Assembly: GCA_973895155.1 (NCBI GenBank) | Contig: OZ316893.1 | Coordinates: forward strand, 21,390,001 to 21,454,000 | Length of the DNA: 64,000 nucleotides | Origin: Marsupella aquatica | Taxonomy: Eukaryota; Marchantiophyta | Direction of reading: 5' to 3' | Part shown: one piece after another, positions 12,664 through 24,494 of the stretch | How positions within the stretch are numbered: position 1 is the stretch's first letter | Layout: each line of letters starts with the position of its first letter | The notes under the pieces: model-generated | Databases searched by the model: none | The model's input: only the letters and a program-made list of their open reading frames with translations | What the model was told of the DNA's origin: nothing | Position numbers and translations under genes: made by a program

Positions 12664-13104
12664 CAGGGCTCCTGTCTGTAAAGTTAGGGTTTATATGATA
12701 GTCACATCACTTAGAGCCATAGCTTGGATGGATCTCTATTAATACCTTTGTACTAGGATGGCATCCATAATACTCTTTGTATTACAGTCATAATTTAAAC
12801 TTACTCTAAATTCATATCGTCCATGTTGAAATGCATGTTTTTGTAAATCCTCTACGAGCCAAAGTTATGGGATACAGATCTCATCCAAGCTTATAGTTAC
12901 CCCTCGTCACTGATATTCTCACAATTCTAGTTCAAACCTTCTCCAAGATGGCAAAACATGGCAAGACAAGGAATCCAAAAATATTGCCCACCAAAAGCTG
13001 CAGTAGTTGCATTATAACAAGGCGTCTCAAAAATATGAAAACAAATTGAACCTAGTGGATGGCCCTCAATGCACTTGGGTGCACAGCAACAATGTATACC
13101 CAGC

Positions 13105-13276
13105 CATCATATACTGGGGTAGTCAAATATGAGTGGGCTCGTGCACTGTATGAGATTGAGTTTCCTGCAAATATCTGGACCTCTTTGAATCATCATCTAT
13201 TGGGGTAGTCAAATATGAGTGGGCTCGCGCAGTGTATGCGATTGAGTTTCCTGCAAATATCTGGACCACTTTGAAT
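13105..13276. repeat. 86 bp tandem duplication
   Basis: Two copies of a unit containing TGGGGTAGTCAAATATGAGT...GAGTTTCCTGCAAATATCTG, starting near 13115 and 13201, with a handful of substitutions. Confidence 0.85.
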
Positions 13277-14656
13277 TCCTGGACGTGAAGGGTGCTCTTC
13301 ACATTTGGTGCTCGACCAGTCCTTCGCAGTGCCCCAAACCCGCAACTCCCTGGTAGTGAATTTAGGGAGTGAATTTGAGAGTCCCTAATAATTAAGCTTT
13401 TACAAACCTTTTCGTACACACGTAGTAGACAGGAACTAAAGGCAGGATTTTGTGTCACAAACTCACTATCGGAAAAACCCTTCTAAGCCAGAATAAAAAG
13501 CTGACAAGATTCCAAGATTCAACCAGCCAATACCACAGAAAGGAGTCGAAACGCTTCGACGCTGGGTTGTCATCTCCTGAAATTGCTTGATGATGATCGT
13601 ATTCCTGTCAACCGATTTGGAGGGTCACATTCTCCATATTCGTGCGTCAACTCTCACTGATCCACACATCACCCACTCCGTTTCCTCAACAAGGTCGTGA
13701 ATGTTTTCATAGTGCCCCGCCACTGCAATCACCTTGAAGATGATCTTATCGTGAGCACCATCTTTTCTGGAAAGATTGCTCCTAGAGAACGCCGATGCAG
13801 CTTGAAACTTGGAACTTCGGACAATTGAGCAAGAATGCGAAGCATCAAGCATGGCATATGTTTCGATCTGATCATCTACTCTACATCGTTCCAGTTTGAT
13901 CAATCTCATTTGCCATTTACCACCCGTTGACCCGAAACCGTCGGGCACGCAATTGATTGAGCTGGTTGGAACCCGGGGTGGGAAATGCTGTCAGTTGCTT
14001 TGTCTTACTTAGGAGAATGTTCATAAGAGTACACTGTCCACCGCGATCAGTGTGAGTGTAGACTAAGTAATGTGTCTCACATTGATTTGTGTCCCACTCA
14101 ATTTTGTCAGGAGGGGAATTTGACTCTTGTGTGACGTAATTTGAAGAGCTTAATCTGACACTAATTGCGGTTGAAACTTCAGCCCAAGGGAATCCTCTAG
14201 AGGGTGCCCAAGGGAATCTACTCGCTGCTGCAGTTGTCCGTTGCGTCTGTGGCAGTGCATATTGCTGAGATCAGCGCCAACCAACTTAAATTCATGATAA
14301 GATATGGCGGCCATGACGATCGGTCCCTTCGCGATTGCGCAGAATTGAGGTCCCTTCCCGGGTCCGTTCCTCCCTTCTTTCCATAGCTGGAGATCTGATA
14401 TTCAATTGTGAACCGTCAACAGACCAAAGACGATTGATCTGGCCTGGACCAAATACACAGGACTCTATCGTCGATTCATGCACCTTCGTAGTCGTCGGGA
14501 TTTTTCCTGATTCTAGTCGATGAATTGAACCTGGATCGACACTGTCCAGTTGCATAAATATGTCACTCTCCTCTACGATGGACGTCTACACAATTGTTCT
14601 TGGGCATCCTCTGGACGTATTTCCCTCTGGCAGAGAGACATTGACGACGCTTCACG

Positions 14657-15763
14657 ATGAGCGGCCTCCCATTTCTCCTTGGTCTGTGCTTCGTGTTTCT
14701 CAGTAGTCATGCCACGGCACTGTCCGAGCACATGACCGCAAAACTTACTTGCCATGACTTCGTTTTCAATGTCTCGACGGTCTCATTCAACGATAGTGGC
14801 GTCATCCAGCCAGCAGCATCGTATAGCATCAGCGCGACGTACTGTCCTCCTACCAAGTTCGTTCTACACCGAGCCTCGACAGTCCAACTCCTCATGCACG
14901 GAGGGACAGGGAACAAGCTCTATTGGAGCGCATTGGCGCCCGTTGGTTCTATCAGGCAATACCAGCCCTATTCTTATTCGTACGTGGATTTCGCCAGAGG
15001 CGAAGGCTATCACACTATCGCAATTGACAGACTTGGAGCCGGAAATTCGAGCCATCCCGATCCCACGCTCGTACGAGCAGGCTTACAGGCTGAACTCACA
15101 AACACAATCATCCAACAAATTCGCCGAAAGCTTCTTCCTCTTCAGATTCCTCTCTGCAAGAAGCTCATCCTCGTTGGCAATTCCTACGGCTCATTCATCG
15201 CGAACATCATGCTCGACAGATATCCAGAGGCTGTGGACGCGACTATCCTGACAAGCTTTGTGCACGTCTCTTCCAGCGCTGTGAGCACGATTATAACACA
15301 GCCGTTGGCGCCTGCGAGGACAGTGTTCCCAAGCGAGTTTGGAAACCTCGATCCTGGGTATCTCACCTTCTCCAACGAGACTAACCAACGACAGTGGTTT
15401 TACAGTGGAGTCGGAGATTTCGACCCCGAAGTTGCTGCCACGCAATACAGTCGCGAGGATGCGCAAGCTGTCGGCGAGATAGATAGCCTCAAAGCCGTGC
15501 TGGCCGGCTCGTTCTCCACAGACAAATCTCAGTACGCGGGTCCGTTGGCCGTGATGATGGGCAAGGAGGATGAGCCATTTTGCCATGGCGACTGTGGGAC
15601 GGGCAATTCGAGCTTCATAGCTCTGTCGGAGAAGTTCTGGCCGAATGTCAGCCGGTACACGGGATTCATGTTGGAGAATACAGGGCATTTGTTGCAGTAT
15701 CATTTTAGTGCAAGGAAAGGGTTTGAGCTTTTGTATGATTGGTTGGAGACAAGTGGTTTTTAG
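14657..15763 (+). CDS. Secreted alpha/beta-hydrolase, intronless, fungal-like
   Basis: A 368-residue frame without introns. An N-terminal signal peptide (hydrophobic LPFLLGLCFVFLSS, ending near ATALS) directs it to the secretory pathway. The fold is read from these elements: an HGG oxyanion loop (MHGGTGNKLYW, about residue 80), the strand and turn IAIDRLGAGNSS (about 121-132), a nucleophile elbow VGNSYGS (about 172-178, catalytic Ser), a late acidic candidate in the GKEDEP region, and a C-terminal His in ENTGHLLQYH. There are several N-glycosylation sites. The elbow is GNSYG rather than the usual GHSxG. Length and layout resemble secreted hydrolases common in ascomycete fungi. That likeness, and fungus-to-moss transfer, are inferences. 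Substrate unknown. A broken duplicate lies 2.8 kb downstream. Confidence 0.75.
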   Translation: MSGLPFLLGLCFVFLSSHATALSEHMTAKLTCHDFVFNVSTVSFNDSGVIQPAASYSISATYCPPTKFVLHRASTVQLLMHGGTGNKLYWSALAPVGSIRQYQPYSYSYVDFARGEGYHTIAIDRLGAGNSSHPDPTLVRAGLQAELTNTIIQQIRRKLLPLQIPLCKKLILVGNSYGSFIANIMLDRYPEAVDATILTSFVHVSSSAVSTIITQPLAPARTVFPSEFGNLDPGYLTFSNETNQRQWFYSGVGDFDPEVAATQYSREDAQAVGEIDSLKAVLAGSFSTDKSQYAGPLAVMMGKEDEPFCHGDCGTGNSSFIALSEKFWPNVSRYTGFMLENTGHLLQYHFSARKGFELLYDWLETSGF

Positions 15764-16370
15764 GGCTGCTAAGGGTTGAGTTTTGCTGCTCCTCGGCACC
15801 CAGATGCTGCAAACGAGACTGTTGGGGTGTTTGTAAGATGAGAGAACACATGAACTTTGGCCGGCAGGAAGGGTATTGCTAGGGAGGCAGATTCGTTTGT
15901 TTACTTGTCACCAGTATGGTTCTTCATGATTTTTAGAATTTTAGGCTCACTTAGTGCATTTGTAGGACTCCAGATTTCCAGCTAGCTAGATAGCCAAAAG
16001 GAGTGCAAAAATTTGTTGTCCTGAAGAAATTGAAACCCGCCAATGCAAAACTCCGGAGATCAAACCTTCCCGCGCCACTTGAGACAACATTTTGGCTGGA
16101 CACTTGTTGACTGCTGGATGGACGGAACGGGCGTGGTTGCGGGCTCAGCTCCGTCTGGTGCGCCTGGAAGTGCAGGAGGGATGGGCGCGGTGCTCAGCCG
16201 AAGAGGGGAATGAGTGTAACACTTGCAATCTGGTGTCTCACATACGAATGTCGCGGAGGGATGGGCAGTGAGGTACACCTTTTACGGTAACCTCCATTTT
16301 TTTTTGGTCAAACAAGCATTGTGACAAAACAAGGAAGTTGGAACTCTTGAGCAAGCTTGCGGAGCATGGC
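15764..16370. other. Spacer between hydrolase and its duplicate
   Basis: 3' flank of the hydrolase gene. It holds only a short antisense frame (16060-16278) without recognisable similarity, and no repeats. Confidence 0.4.
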
Positions 16371-18090
16371 GACCTGATCATCTACAGGTCCTCTTTCCAG
16401 TTTGATCAATCTCATTTGGCATTACCGGTTGTCCCAGAACCTTCGGGCACGCAATTAGACCTCGTGGGAAGTAAGTGCTCTCATGGCCGCATTGTGCCTG
16501 GTCTAATGTAGGAGAATAGTACACTGTCCACAGCAATTCGTGTGACTGAAGAATTAGTGTGACTCACACTAATATATGTGTACGAATTAATTTTTTTTAT
16601 AAACATATTAATTTCGTATGCCAAAGTGTGCTCCATGGAGAGTCAGGTAGTCTCGATATTCAACTGCAATCACAGTCTGGACAGTAACTGTAACGCATGT
16701 GATTAAGTTGAGTCAATTCTCCAAGTAATTGATTGCTTCCGCAAATGGACTCCTGGATGTTTAACCGAGAATGCTGGGCTGGAGAATGTTGTCACTTATT
16801 CTACTGAAGCGTAATCTTTAAGCACGAAAATTCATGTGACTGACAGTGTCCCTTAACGTGTCGTGCAATTAGAGTGAAACCAAAACTAGTGTGACTCACG
16901 CTATTCGATTCGCGTGAGACGAAAAACCTTTGAGGGCTACGCAATTAGTGACTTGACACTCAATTGACCCTAACGCCTAAACTAAGGACTAAATTTTGAT
17001 CCAAGGGGGAGTACTTCAGCCCCGACTAGCTTCAGCGCAATCTGATCCACTCGATGGTGCATTGGTGCCATTGTCCGTTGGGTCTGTGGTACTGCATTTT
17101 GCTGAGATCAGCGCTAGCAGCTTAAATTCATGATGAGATAGGACGACCATGACAATCGATCCCTTGACGAATTTGCAATATTGAGGTCCCTTCCCCAGTC
17201 CGTTCCTCACCTTCCTTCCATGACCGGCGATCTAATACACCCTTGTGAACCGTCGAGTGACCAAAGACGATCGATCTGGCCTGGGCCAAATACACAGGAC
17301 TTTAGTGTGGATTCATGCACCTGCGCAGTAGTCGAGTCTTTCATGCTTGTAGTCGATGAATTGAACCTGGATGAACACTGTCCAGTTGCTTAAATATGTC
17401 GATCTCCTCTAAAATTATTAATGAATGTCCTCTGAACCTATGTCCTTCAGGCAGACCCGTTGACCACGCATCATGCCGATCGAGCGGACTCCCATCCTTT
17501 TTTTGGTCTTCTCTTGTTCGTCTGTCTCGGTAATCTTTGCCACGGCACTGTCCGAGCACTCGATCGCAAAACCTACTTGCCATGACTTCTTTTTCAATGT
17601 CTCGACGGTTTCATTCAACGATAGTGGCGTCATCCAGCCATCAGCGTCGTATAGCATCAGCGCGGTTTACGGTTCTCCTATGGAATTCGTTCTCCACCGA
17701 GCCTCGACAGTCCAACCACTCGTGCACGGATGGACATCGAACAAGCTCTATTGGAGCGCACTGGCACCCGTTGCTTCGATCACAGTATCAGCCCCATTCC
17801 TAATCCTATGTGGATTTCGCCAGAGGCGAAGGCTATGACACTATCGCAATTGATAGACTCGAAACCGGAAATTCGAGCCGTCCCGATCCCACGCTGGTAC
17901 GAGTAGGACTAGAGGCTGAGCTCACAAACACGATTATACAGCAAATTCGCCGAAGGCTCCTTCCTTTTCTTCCTCTCTGCGAGAATCTCATCCTCGTTGG
18001 CCATTCCACCGGCTCACCCATCGCGAACCTCATACTCGACAAATATCCGAAGGCCGTGTACGCAACTATCCTAGAGGGCTTTGTGAACCA
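16370..18090 (+). repeat. Segmental duplicate of about 13.86-15.27 kb
   Basis: This copy matches 13.86-15.27 kb along its length with numerous substitutions and indels. Anchor matches are CAGTTTGATCAATCTCATTTG (13900 and 16405 zones), CTGAGATCAGCGC followed by TTAAATTCATGAT (14267 and 17103), GATCTGGCCTGG.CCAAATAC (14433 and 17273), and then the hydrolase coding part. The interval 16.55-17.02 kb is not clearly shared. Confidence 0.75.
17473..18088 (+). pseudogene. Truncated, frameshifted copy of the secreted alpha/beta-hydrolase
   Basis: The N-terminal half of the 14657 gene is recognisable: signal peptide, HDFFFNVSTVSFNDSGVIQP, VHGWTSNKLYWSA. At about 17780-17810 a net 2 bp loss, compared with the intact gene, shifts the frame. 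Coding similarity resumes in another frame at 17810 (VDFARGEGYDTIAIDRLETG) and keeps a canonical nucleophile elbow, GHSTGSP. Similarity stops abruptly after the TILEGFV region near 18088, where unrelated sequence begins. It therefore lacks the C-terminal catalytic His and cannot encode a complete enzyme. Confidence 0.85.
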
Positions 18091-18829
18091 AAATTGTCAA
18101 AGGCAGGCCCTCACTAAAACAAGTCAATAATAATAATGAGACCACAAAGTCCCAACCCCTCTACTAGGTGGTACCCGAATTATATTTCCCCACGTTGCAT
18201 GAAAACGGTGTCACCTTCTGAAATGTACACGCACGACCCACAGAAGAGTCGGTGAAACAAAGAGCCGTCGATCTCTTCAATCGACGTCGGGTGGCTAGCT
18301 AACACCGACCCAATACGGCGACAGTGAACCGCGCGGTTCCCTCTATGCGAACGCGCCGGGCATCTTCTCAGTAACTACTTCTATACCGGCTAGCTTCCCG
18401 GCCACGCAAGATTACGTGATCGCCGACGTCCGTATCGACGACTCTGGAGCCCTTCGGCCTGGACGGAAGCATCTGAGTCGTCATTAATTGTTGCCGAATA
18501 ACAGACCGTGAAAACATGCCGCCGGGAAGTTCCTCGAAGGCCACGCCGGCCTACCTTCACCGGTTGTCCTCGGAGTATGCAGGCTTTCGCTTCCGGAATC
18601 ACATCCCGACGACTAGATTACATAGAATTCAAGCCGTCAAATTCCTAGATCTACGGACAAGATTGTCTAACCTTTTGGGGATTTCTTCATGCCTTAATTA
18701 AGAAATCAATATAGAGGGGTTCGTAGTCGTCTGCCACGCTCTCGAGCGAATTGTACATTCTGCGTTTCTTCGGGGAAATCGACATTAGTGTTGCGTTTTT
18801 CTGTCATCTTTTGGTTCCTGAGGGCGGAG
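18089..18829. other. Unidentified CpG-rich block between the pseudogene break and the LINE
   Basis: This block is richer in CG dinucleotides than the flanks up to about 18.65 kb. It has no long frame and no match to the intact hydrolase 3' half. It begins exactly where pseudogene homology ends, so it may be an inserted element such as a solo LTR or other fragment. No terminal repeats could be made out. Confidence 0.35.
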
Positions 18830-21800
18830 AGAAAGGTGGCTTCAATTCGAGAGGGACCCACACATAGCTCAAAATCAAGATGCTCTGAAGGCGGCTGAAA
18901 CATTGGTGCAGGAATTTGAGGCTGAGAAAGTCCAGTGGATGGACTACATTCTGCAGTCCCGGTGGATTGGCGATGGGGAAAAATGCTCCAAGCTTTTCTT
19001 CAGAACTTTCAAAGGATTGGCCATGAAAAACGAAATCACTCAACTTTTCACTAAGGAGAATCTGCTAGTCAGCGATTGGGAGGGGATGGCTGATACTGCC
19101 ACTACTTTTTTCAAGGATATCTTGGGCCAATCTGCGGGTCCACAGTGGGAACACATTGCAAGGGTTCTGGAGCTGCAAAAAACAAGAATCACAAGGGAGG
19201 ACCAGGAGATGCTGAATGAGCCTTTCACGTTGGAGGAGCTTGGAAAGGCTGCGGCAGCGCTGGCGTGCAACAAATGCCCGGGTCCAGATGGGGTACCGGT
19301 GGAGTTTTTTGTGGCGCATTGGGACACTGTGGGTCCCTCTCTGCTTGGTGCGCTTACGCAAGAAATGGCTGAGGGGGTTTTCTCTGATGCGATTACTAGG
19401 GGATTCATTGTACTCCTACAGAAGAAGGATGATCAGCGGTACTTGACCAACAAAAGGCCCATTACTTTGCTGAATGTGGTTTACAAGATTGGCGCGAAGG
19501 CCTTTCAGCTACGTCTGATTCCAGTCCTACAAAGGTTCATCTCACCACAGCAATTTGCCTTTCTACCAGGTCGGAATATTCACCATTCCTTGATGCTACT
19601 CAACGAAATGTTACACCATGCTCACGTCTCTGGCCTGGATTACATTCTGATGAAAGTAGACGTAACCAAGGCTTTCGACAAACTTGAATGGCCTTTCTTG
19701 ATGGCTCTCATGGGGAAAGTTGGCTTCGACGGGCTAATCATGAAATTTCTGGGAGCTACTCATGCCTCAGCATCCTCGGCAGTACTTCTCAATGGGAGAA
19801 TGGCTTCACCCTTTGGTCTAGCCCGATCGGTCAGACAAGGATGCCCCCTATCACCTCTTTTGTTCCTTATTGCAATTGACGCCCTTAGCAGGATGATACA
19901 ATGGGCGGTCGATAGGGGGACCATTCAGGGTGTCGACATTCAACCTGTACGCGTACACAATGTGCACAATTTATATGCAGACGACTTGGCTATGCTCATT
20001 CGTGCTTTCATGGAGAATGTTGACAATTGTAAGCAGATCTTGGACCGTTTTGGCTCAGCATCCGGACTCGTTTGCATCTGGGAGAAAACGCAAGCAGCAT
20101 TTATTTCCCCACGCAGACTCCCGATTCAATTCAGGCGTTTGCCCTGGAGTTGGGAGACCGAAGCCACCGCCACTAAGCTCTTAGGAATTCCCGTGGCACA
20201 GAGTATCTCTGAAGAACAAATGGTGCTTTCCTTAGCGGAGAAGCTTGAATCCAGACTAGACAAGGTCCGTCGGAGTTCGGGGTCCCTTATTGCTCGTGTC
20301 ACGGTCGCTAACCATTTAGTCATGAGCACTCTTTGGTTTATGCTCACGGTCTGGACTGGGCAGCTGCACACCCTGGCTACACTTCAGAAGAAAATCACTG
20401 CCTTCGTGTGGGCAGGGCAGAACGAGAAGGCCCGATCGAGGGTTGCCTTTGCTACTATCACTCGACCGAAGCGGCTGGGGGGACTAGGACTCATCTCATT
20501 GGTGGCGCAATTCAGGGCATTGGCAGGCAATTTCATCACTTGGGCACTGGCCGAAGGGGATCACCCACTGCGTCGAATTCTACAGCACGAGATTAAACAA
20601 CTCTCTAAGCAGAAATGGGGAGGGGAGGACTTCTCGTGGGTTTTCTCACACTGCCACACATTGCCACACAATGGTTCGAAGGTTTGGACCAATGTTTGTA
20701 CAGGGTGGAACGTCATCAAGAAGAACCTCCGTCCCACACCCCCTGCTCATTTAGAAGGATGGCGTGATCTTCCTCTTTGAACCCCGCACATCAATCACGT
20801 CCATGCTAATGCAGCCAAATGCCATAGCAATCCACAGAGGAAAATCAGGAGGGCAGGATTTATTTCCATGCAGGATGTCCTTGATGTACAGGGAAGTTTC
20901 ATCGAATGGGAGACAGGCCCGAATTTGATACTCCCAGGGAATTGCGCCCGTGCCTACCGCAAGCTTATTGCCAACCTCAGGAGTGTACCAGAACTACATG
21001 GCGAGCCTGAGCAACTCGTTCCTATCTTTATGGAAGCCATCATGCCCTGTGGAACTCTGTTCATTTGGGAATACCAAATACAGCGGAATCGGGTCACAAC
21101 CCAATGGCAGAGATTTAATGATACTTCACATCCACGGCAGACCTTCAAGGTGGCAAATGGACTCCTCTACAAATCAGTCAACTCAACTCCCCCGATCGGT
21201 ACCGTTCTACACCGGGTTTTGGTGAGATCACACGGTAGAGCTCCCATTCTCAAGCAGCGGATTGGCAGACCTCTGGGATCCCTTTCACCCCTGCTACAAT
21301 ATGAGTGGAAAGATGGGCTTCCCTTTCTGGACACCCACACTGCACATCTGAGGGAAATTCAAGGTACAACTTCTGGATCCCTTCACAAAGCGGTGCAGAA
21401 ATGGGCCATCAGCTTGAACTGGAGACCGGATCCACTTACGCTATGGGCTGATACTTGGCTACCTTTTCGGGCTGCTAGTGAAAATTGCTACTTGTGGCAG
21501 TTGATTTATAGGATCCCGGCAACACAACATTGGAGATTTCCGCGGCTACCACCCTCCGATTCCAGCACTTGGTGCACCCGGTGTGGACTGGATCAACAGG
21601 AAGACATACTTCACTGCATATGGAGTTGTCATCAGTCTCAGATCATTTGGAGATGGGTGGAATGTGTTCTCCAGCTTTGTGCATTCTCTAGCCCGGGCAA
21701 CTCAATTCACCTTCAGCCCGCACACATTTTTGTTGGAGTGCCACTACCTGATGAGTGGGATACACCGGTAAAGCTTTGGCATACCCTACGGGCTATCATT

Positions 21801-22406
21801 TGTTGGAATGTGTGGAAGGACAGAAGCACACATTTTTTTGAACACATCAGACCTAACCCACAGGGGGTTATTCGGAAATCCTGGCATCGACTCGGAATTT
21901 ACCTCCGAAAGGACTGGGCACGACACAGAGTCCGCATTAGGGCTGGCAAGACCACCCCAAGAGAGGCCCGAAATGAGATGTCCTTTAACTACGGCACCTG
22001 GATAGGCCTGTGGGAGATCCACGATGAAGCTCTCCAAGTTTCACCTGTCCCTCCACGTCCCCCGTGAATCAGAATCTTATCTCAGGTTTGGAAGTTGCAC
22101 TGCAGACTGACTGATTGAGCTCTTGCTCTCTCACGGACCCACTGGAAGGAACCCGGCCGGAACCTGATCACTGGCCAGTCTTTAGGAGTTTGCTGCTCCG
22201 GCTGTAGTCTCTAAATTACTTGTTTAGGCGCCTTCCTTTTGGGGGCCAGCTTCTTCCCTGGTACCGGCCTCCCCGGTCTTAGGGCTTCGACCTTTGGTCC
22301 TTTGGGTTGGTGCCTTTTGGGCCCCCTTTTTGTATGTTGACTTTTTGAATGGAATTCAATTCGTTCTTTCAAGGCAAAAAAAAAGAACTTTCAAGGCAAA
22401 AAAAAA
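18830..22406 (+). mobile_element. L1-clade non-LTR retrotransposon (LINE), 5'-truncated
   Basis: Contains the C-terminal part of a plant L1-type ORF2: reverse transcriptase and zf-RVT. The endonuclease domain and ORF1 are absent. In-frame coding similarity can be followed upstream of the first Met (18903) to about 18830, where a TGA occurs in frame. This is typical 5' truncation by incomplete target-primed reverse transcription. After the coding part there is a 3' UTR of about 300 bp ending in two copies of a CTTTCAAGGC plus poly(A)-type tail (about 22361-22406). Target-site duplications were not identified. Confidence 0.85.
18903..22067 (+). pseudogene. LINE ORF2 fragment: reverse transcriptase plus zf-RVT, one in-frame stop
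   Basis: One frame runs from 18903 to 22067, broken only by a TGA at 20778-20780; the frame is the same on both sides. The first part contains the L1 linker (SRWIGDGEKCSKLFFR, start zone), the N-terminal RT motif KCPGPDGVPVEFF, RPITLLNVVYKI (finger), QFAFLPGRNI, the VDVTKAFDKLEW catalytic Asp, RQGCPLSPLLF and LYADDLAM (YADD at 19974-19985). The part after the stop carries the thumb or connection and a zf-RVT zinc ribbon: WCTRCGLDQQEDILHCIWSC at about 21570-21635. The catalytic residues are intact, but endonuclease loss makes it non-autonomous. Confidence 0.9.
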
Positions 22407-23230
22407 GAAAGGTGGGTCCGCAGATGTTGCACTCCAAAGATGATCGGGGGTTCACTGTGTAGTCGTAGGCAAGATCCCAACGCGGCAGACGATCTGCTCT
22501 TTGTATGATTATTGCTGTCGAACGAACAGAACGGTTTGCTTGGTGAAGAATTTCGGTAGACTTTGTTTGGTTCTTGACGTTTCTGGTGAGAACATAAGTC
22601 TGCGTTGAAAGTGGAGTTGGCGGAATCAGTCGGTTTGATTTTTAGGCCCAAGTCGACTGCAGAAGAGTTTTTGTTTGATTTCTAGGTTTGATTTTAGGCC
22701 CGAGTCGACTGTAGAAGAGTTTTCGTTTGATTTTCAAGTTTTGTCCGCCGAAGAAGTCGTTTCCTCACAGGTTTAGGTACAGTACGTGAATTTCCGTGTC
22801 TCCGACGACGGGGTCGTTTCTTTACAGTTTGAATCAGTGATCGATCATCTGTTCGAGGATGGAGCATTTTGTTTGATGCAAATTTTGATACATTATCGCC
22901 GTCTTTCTTTCAACTAATTTTCAAATGCACTTTGTTGGCTGTGAAATAGATTTCAAGCGAGCGAGCTCGACAATTTGTTGACGATTAGGGCGTTTTATTG
23001 GACATGTGATCGGCGCTGATTATTATACATTGAAACAGAGGTGGCCGCAGGAGTTGGGAACACTCTAAGGGAAGAAGTGTCAGGGAGGTGTTCTTCTAGA
23101 TCGAAATCCATTTGAGGACATAGAGAAGGACTTTAAGCTCGCTTTTGATAAATCAAGTGCTGGCCATTAATCACGGAAAGGAGAGCAGAAGAGAAGAGCA
23201 CGCGGACAGAGAGACTAAAGAGTGTCAAGT
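22407..23230 (+). other. Upstream region / 5' leader of the C2-domain gene
   Basis: Contains internal near-repeats such as TTTGATTTTTAGGCCCAAGTCGACTG / TTTGATTTTAGGCCCGAGTCGACTG (22635-22710). No coding frame is evident. It probably includes promoter and untranslated leader, with the last 60 nt purine-rich before the ATG at 23231. Confidence 0.4.
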
Positions 23231-24494
23231 ATGGTTTCGGAGGTGAGGACAGTTGAGCTGGTGATCGGTTCAGCCACTGATTTGAAGAAGGTCAAGAAAT
23301 TCGGGAGCGCGAAGCAGAGATGCTACGCTGTGGCGTACATCTACGCGGCGCAGAGGCAGGCCACCCATGCTGACGATTCTGGCGGAGTGAACCCAACCTG
23401 GAATGCGCCTTTGCCTCTCACATGCTACGAGACCGACCTGTATCCCGACGGCAGCAGTGGCAGCGGCTGGGCCAACCCATCCTCATCCTCCTCTTCGTCC
23501 TCTCGGGCTATCACCATCGACATCTACGCCCGCAGCAGCGGTTATTTCAGCAGTGGTGACAAGCTCGTCGGCACTGTGGCCGTTCCCCTTCAGTACATCG
23601 CTTCTGCAGTGCAAGTGACGAACCTCCAAACGATGACGTTTGATGTGCGCCGGCCATCGTCCGGCAAGGTTCAGGGCAAGCTCAACCTGATTGCGAAGCT
23701 GGGACCAAAACACGCCCTCATCGGAAGCCCTGCACCTCTTCAACAACAAATGCCGTCCTACGCGTATCATAGGAGCAAGGTCAGTAAAGATCACAGTTCC
23801 ACTCCTCTTTTCGTCTCATCTCGCCTCTCCCAGAGGACAAAAGAACAACGGATCAGTCATGAATTGAATTCTGTTAGCTAATGTTCATCAGTCTAATCCT
23901 ATTCGTTTTGAAAGCTGAGTTTCCCAATACTGGCTGTAGAAATTTGTCAAGGAACCTCATGAATTCTTTGCACCTTTTGTGGAACTAATGAAACAAGAAA
24001 GTGGTCACCTGGGTCCAGTGTTGTTTAATCGTTCACTTGAGGCGAGGACTGGGTCCTGTTCTGCATTGGGTATGAACCTTCTTCACATTCTTAGCTTTGG
24101 TCCATTTTCTGATAAATGTGGTTATCGCCAGGTGGAGAATTCTCCCATGATGCCTCCTCTCGTCACAAGCTACAGCACGGCATCGAGGGAACCCTCTGCT
24201 CTAGCTGTTTATGATCCTAATCTGAACACTTTTGGCCAGAAAGAGGTGGTCACTGGGTATCCTGCCTCAGGCTATCAATTTGCTCCTTTGGGGCCACTGC
24301 CAGCACCAGGGCAGGGACAGCTACAATTACAGGCACCCTATGTTGTTCAAACACCTATGACTCGCCGACAAAAACGACAAGCCCGCCGTGCTCAAAGGGC
24401 TGCAGATCCTAGGCGGAGGGCAGTGAGAAGGAAACGCATGAAAATGGGTGCAATGATTGTTGGAGGGATCATCTTGGGGTTTATACTTTTGTGA
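23231..24494 (+). CDS. C2-domain tail-anchored protein (SRC2-like)
   Basis: Two exons: 23231-23779 (ATG at 23231; donor GTCAGT) and 24132-24494 (acceptor after TATCGCCAG, stop TGA), phase 0, 303 residues. Residues 1 to about 160 form a single C2 domain of the plant SRC2/BAP type (VELVIGSATDLKKV at the start, then VNPTWNAPLPL, ending GKVQGKLNLIAKLG). A serine run is inserted in one loop. The middle is Pro/Gly/Gln/Tyr-rich and probably disordered. The C-terminus has a strongly basic stretch (RRQKRQARRAQRA...) followed by a hydrophobic anchor, MIVGGIILGFILL, giving a tail-anchored topology. Family members bind phospholipid and act in stress or membrane signalling. Few of the acidic Ca2+-binding residues are evident, so calcium dependence is doubtful. 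Confidence 0.8.

Larger units (their letters stand above)
9246..14656. other. Intergenic, repeat-containing, no convincing gene
   Basis: No frame has convincing family similarity. Open frames such as the one at 13625-13948 on the minus strand are short. Part of this region (from about 13.86 kb) is the upstream half of the segmental duplication shared with 16.4-18.1 kb. Separate repeats and a hairpin are listed individually. Confidence 0.5.

Noticed and set aside
13625-13948. 107-codon minus-strand frame
   Set aside because: Partly within the duplicated segment and not conserved as a frame in the 16.4 kb copy.
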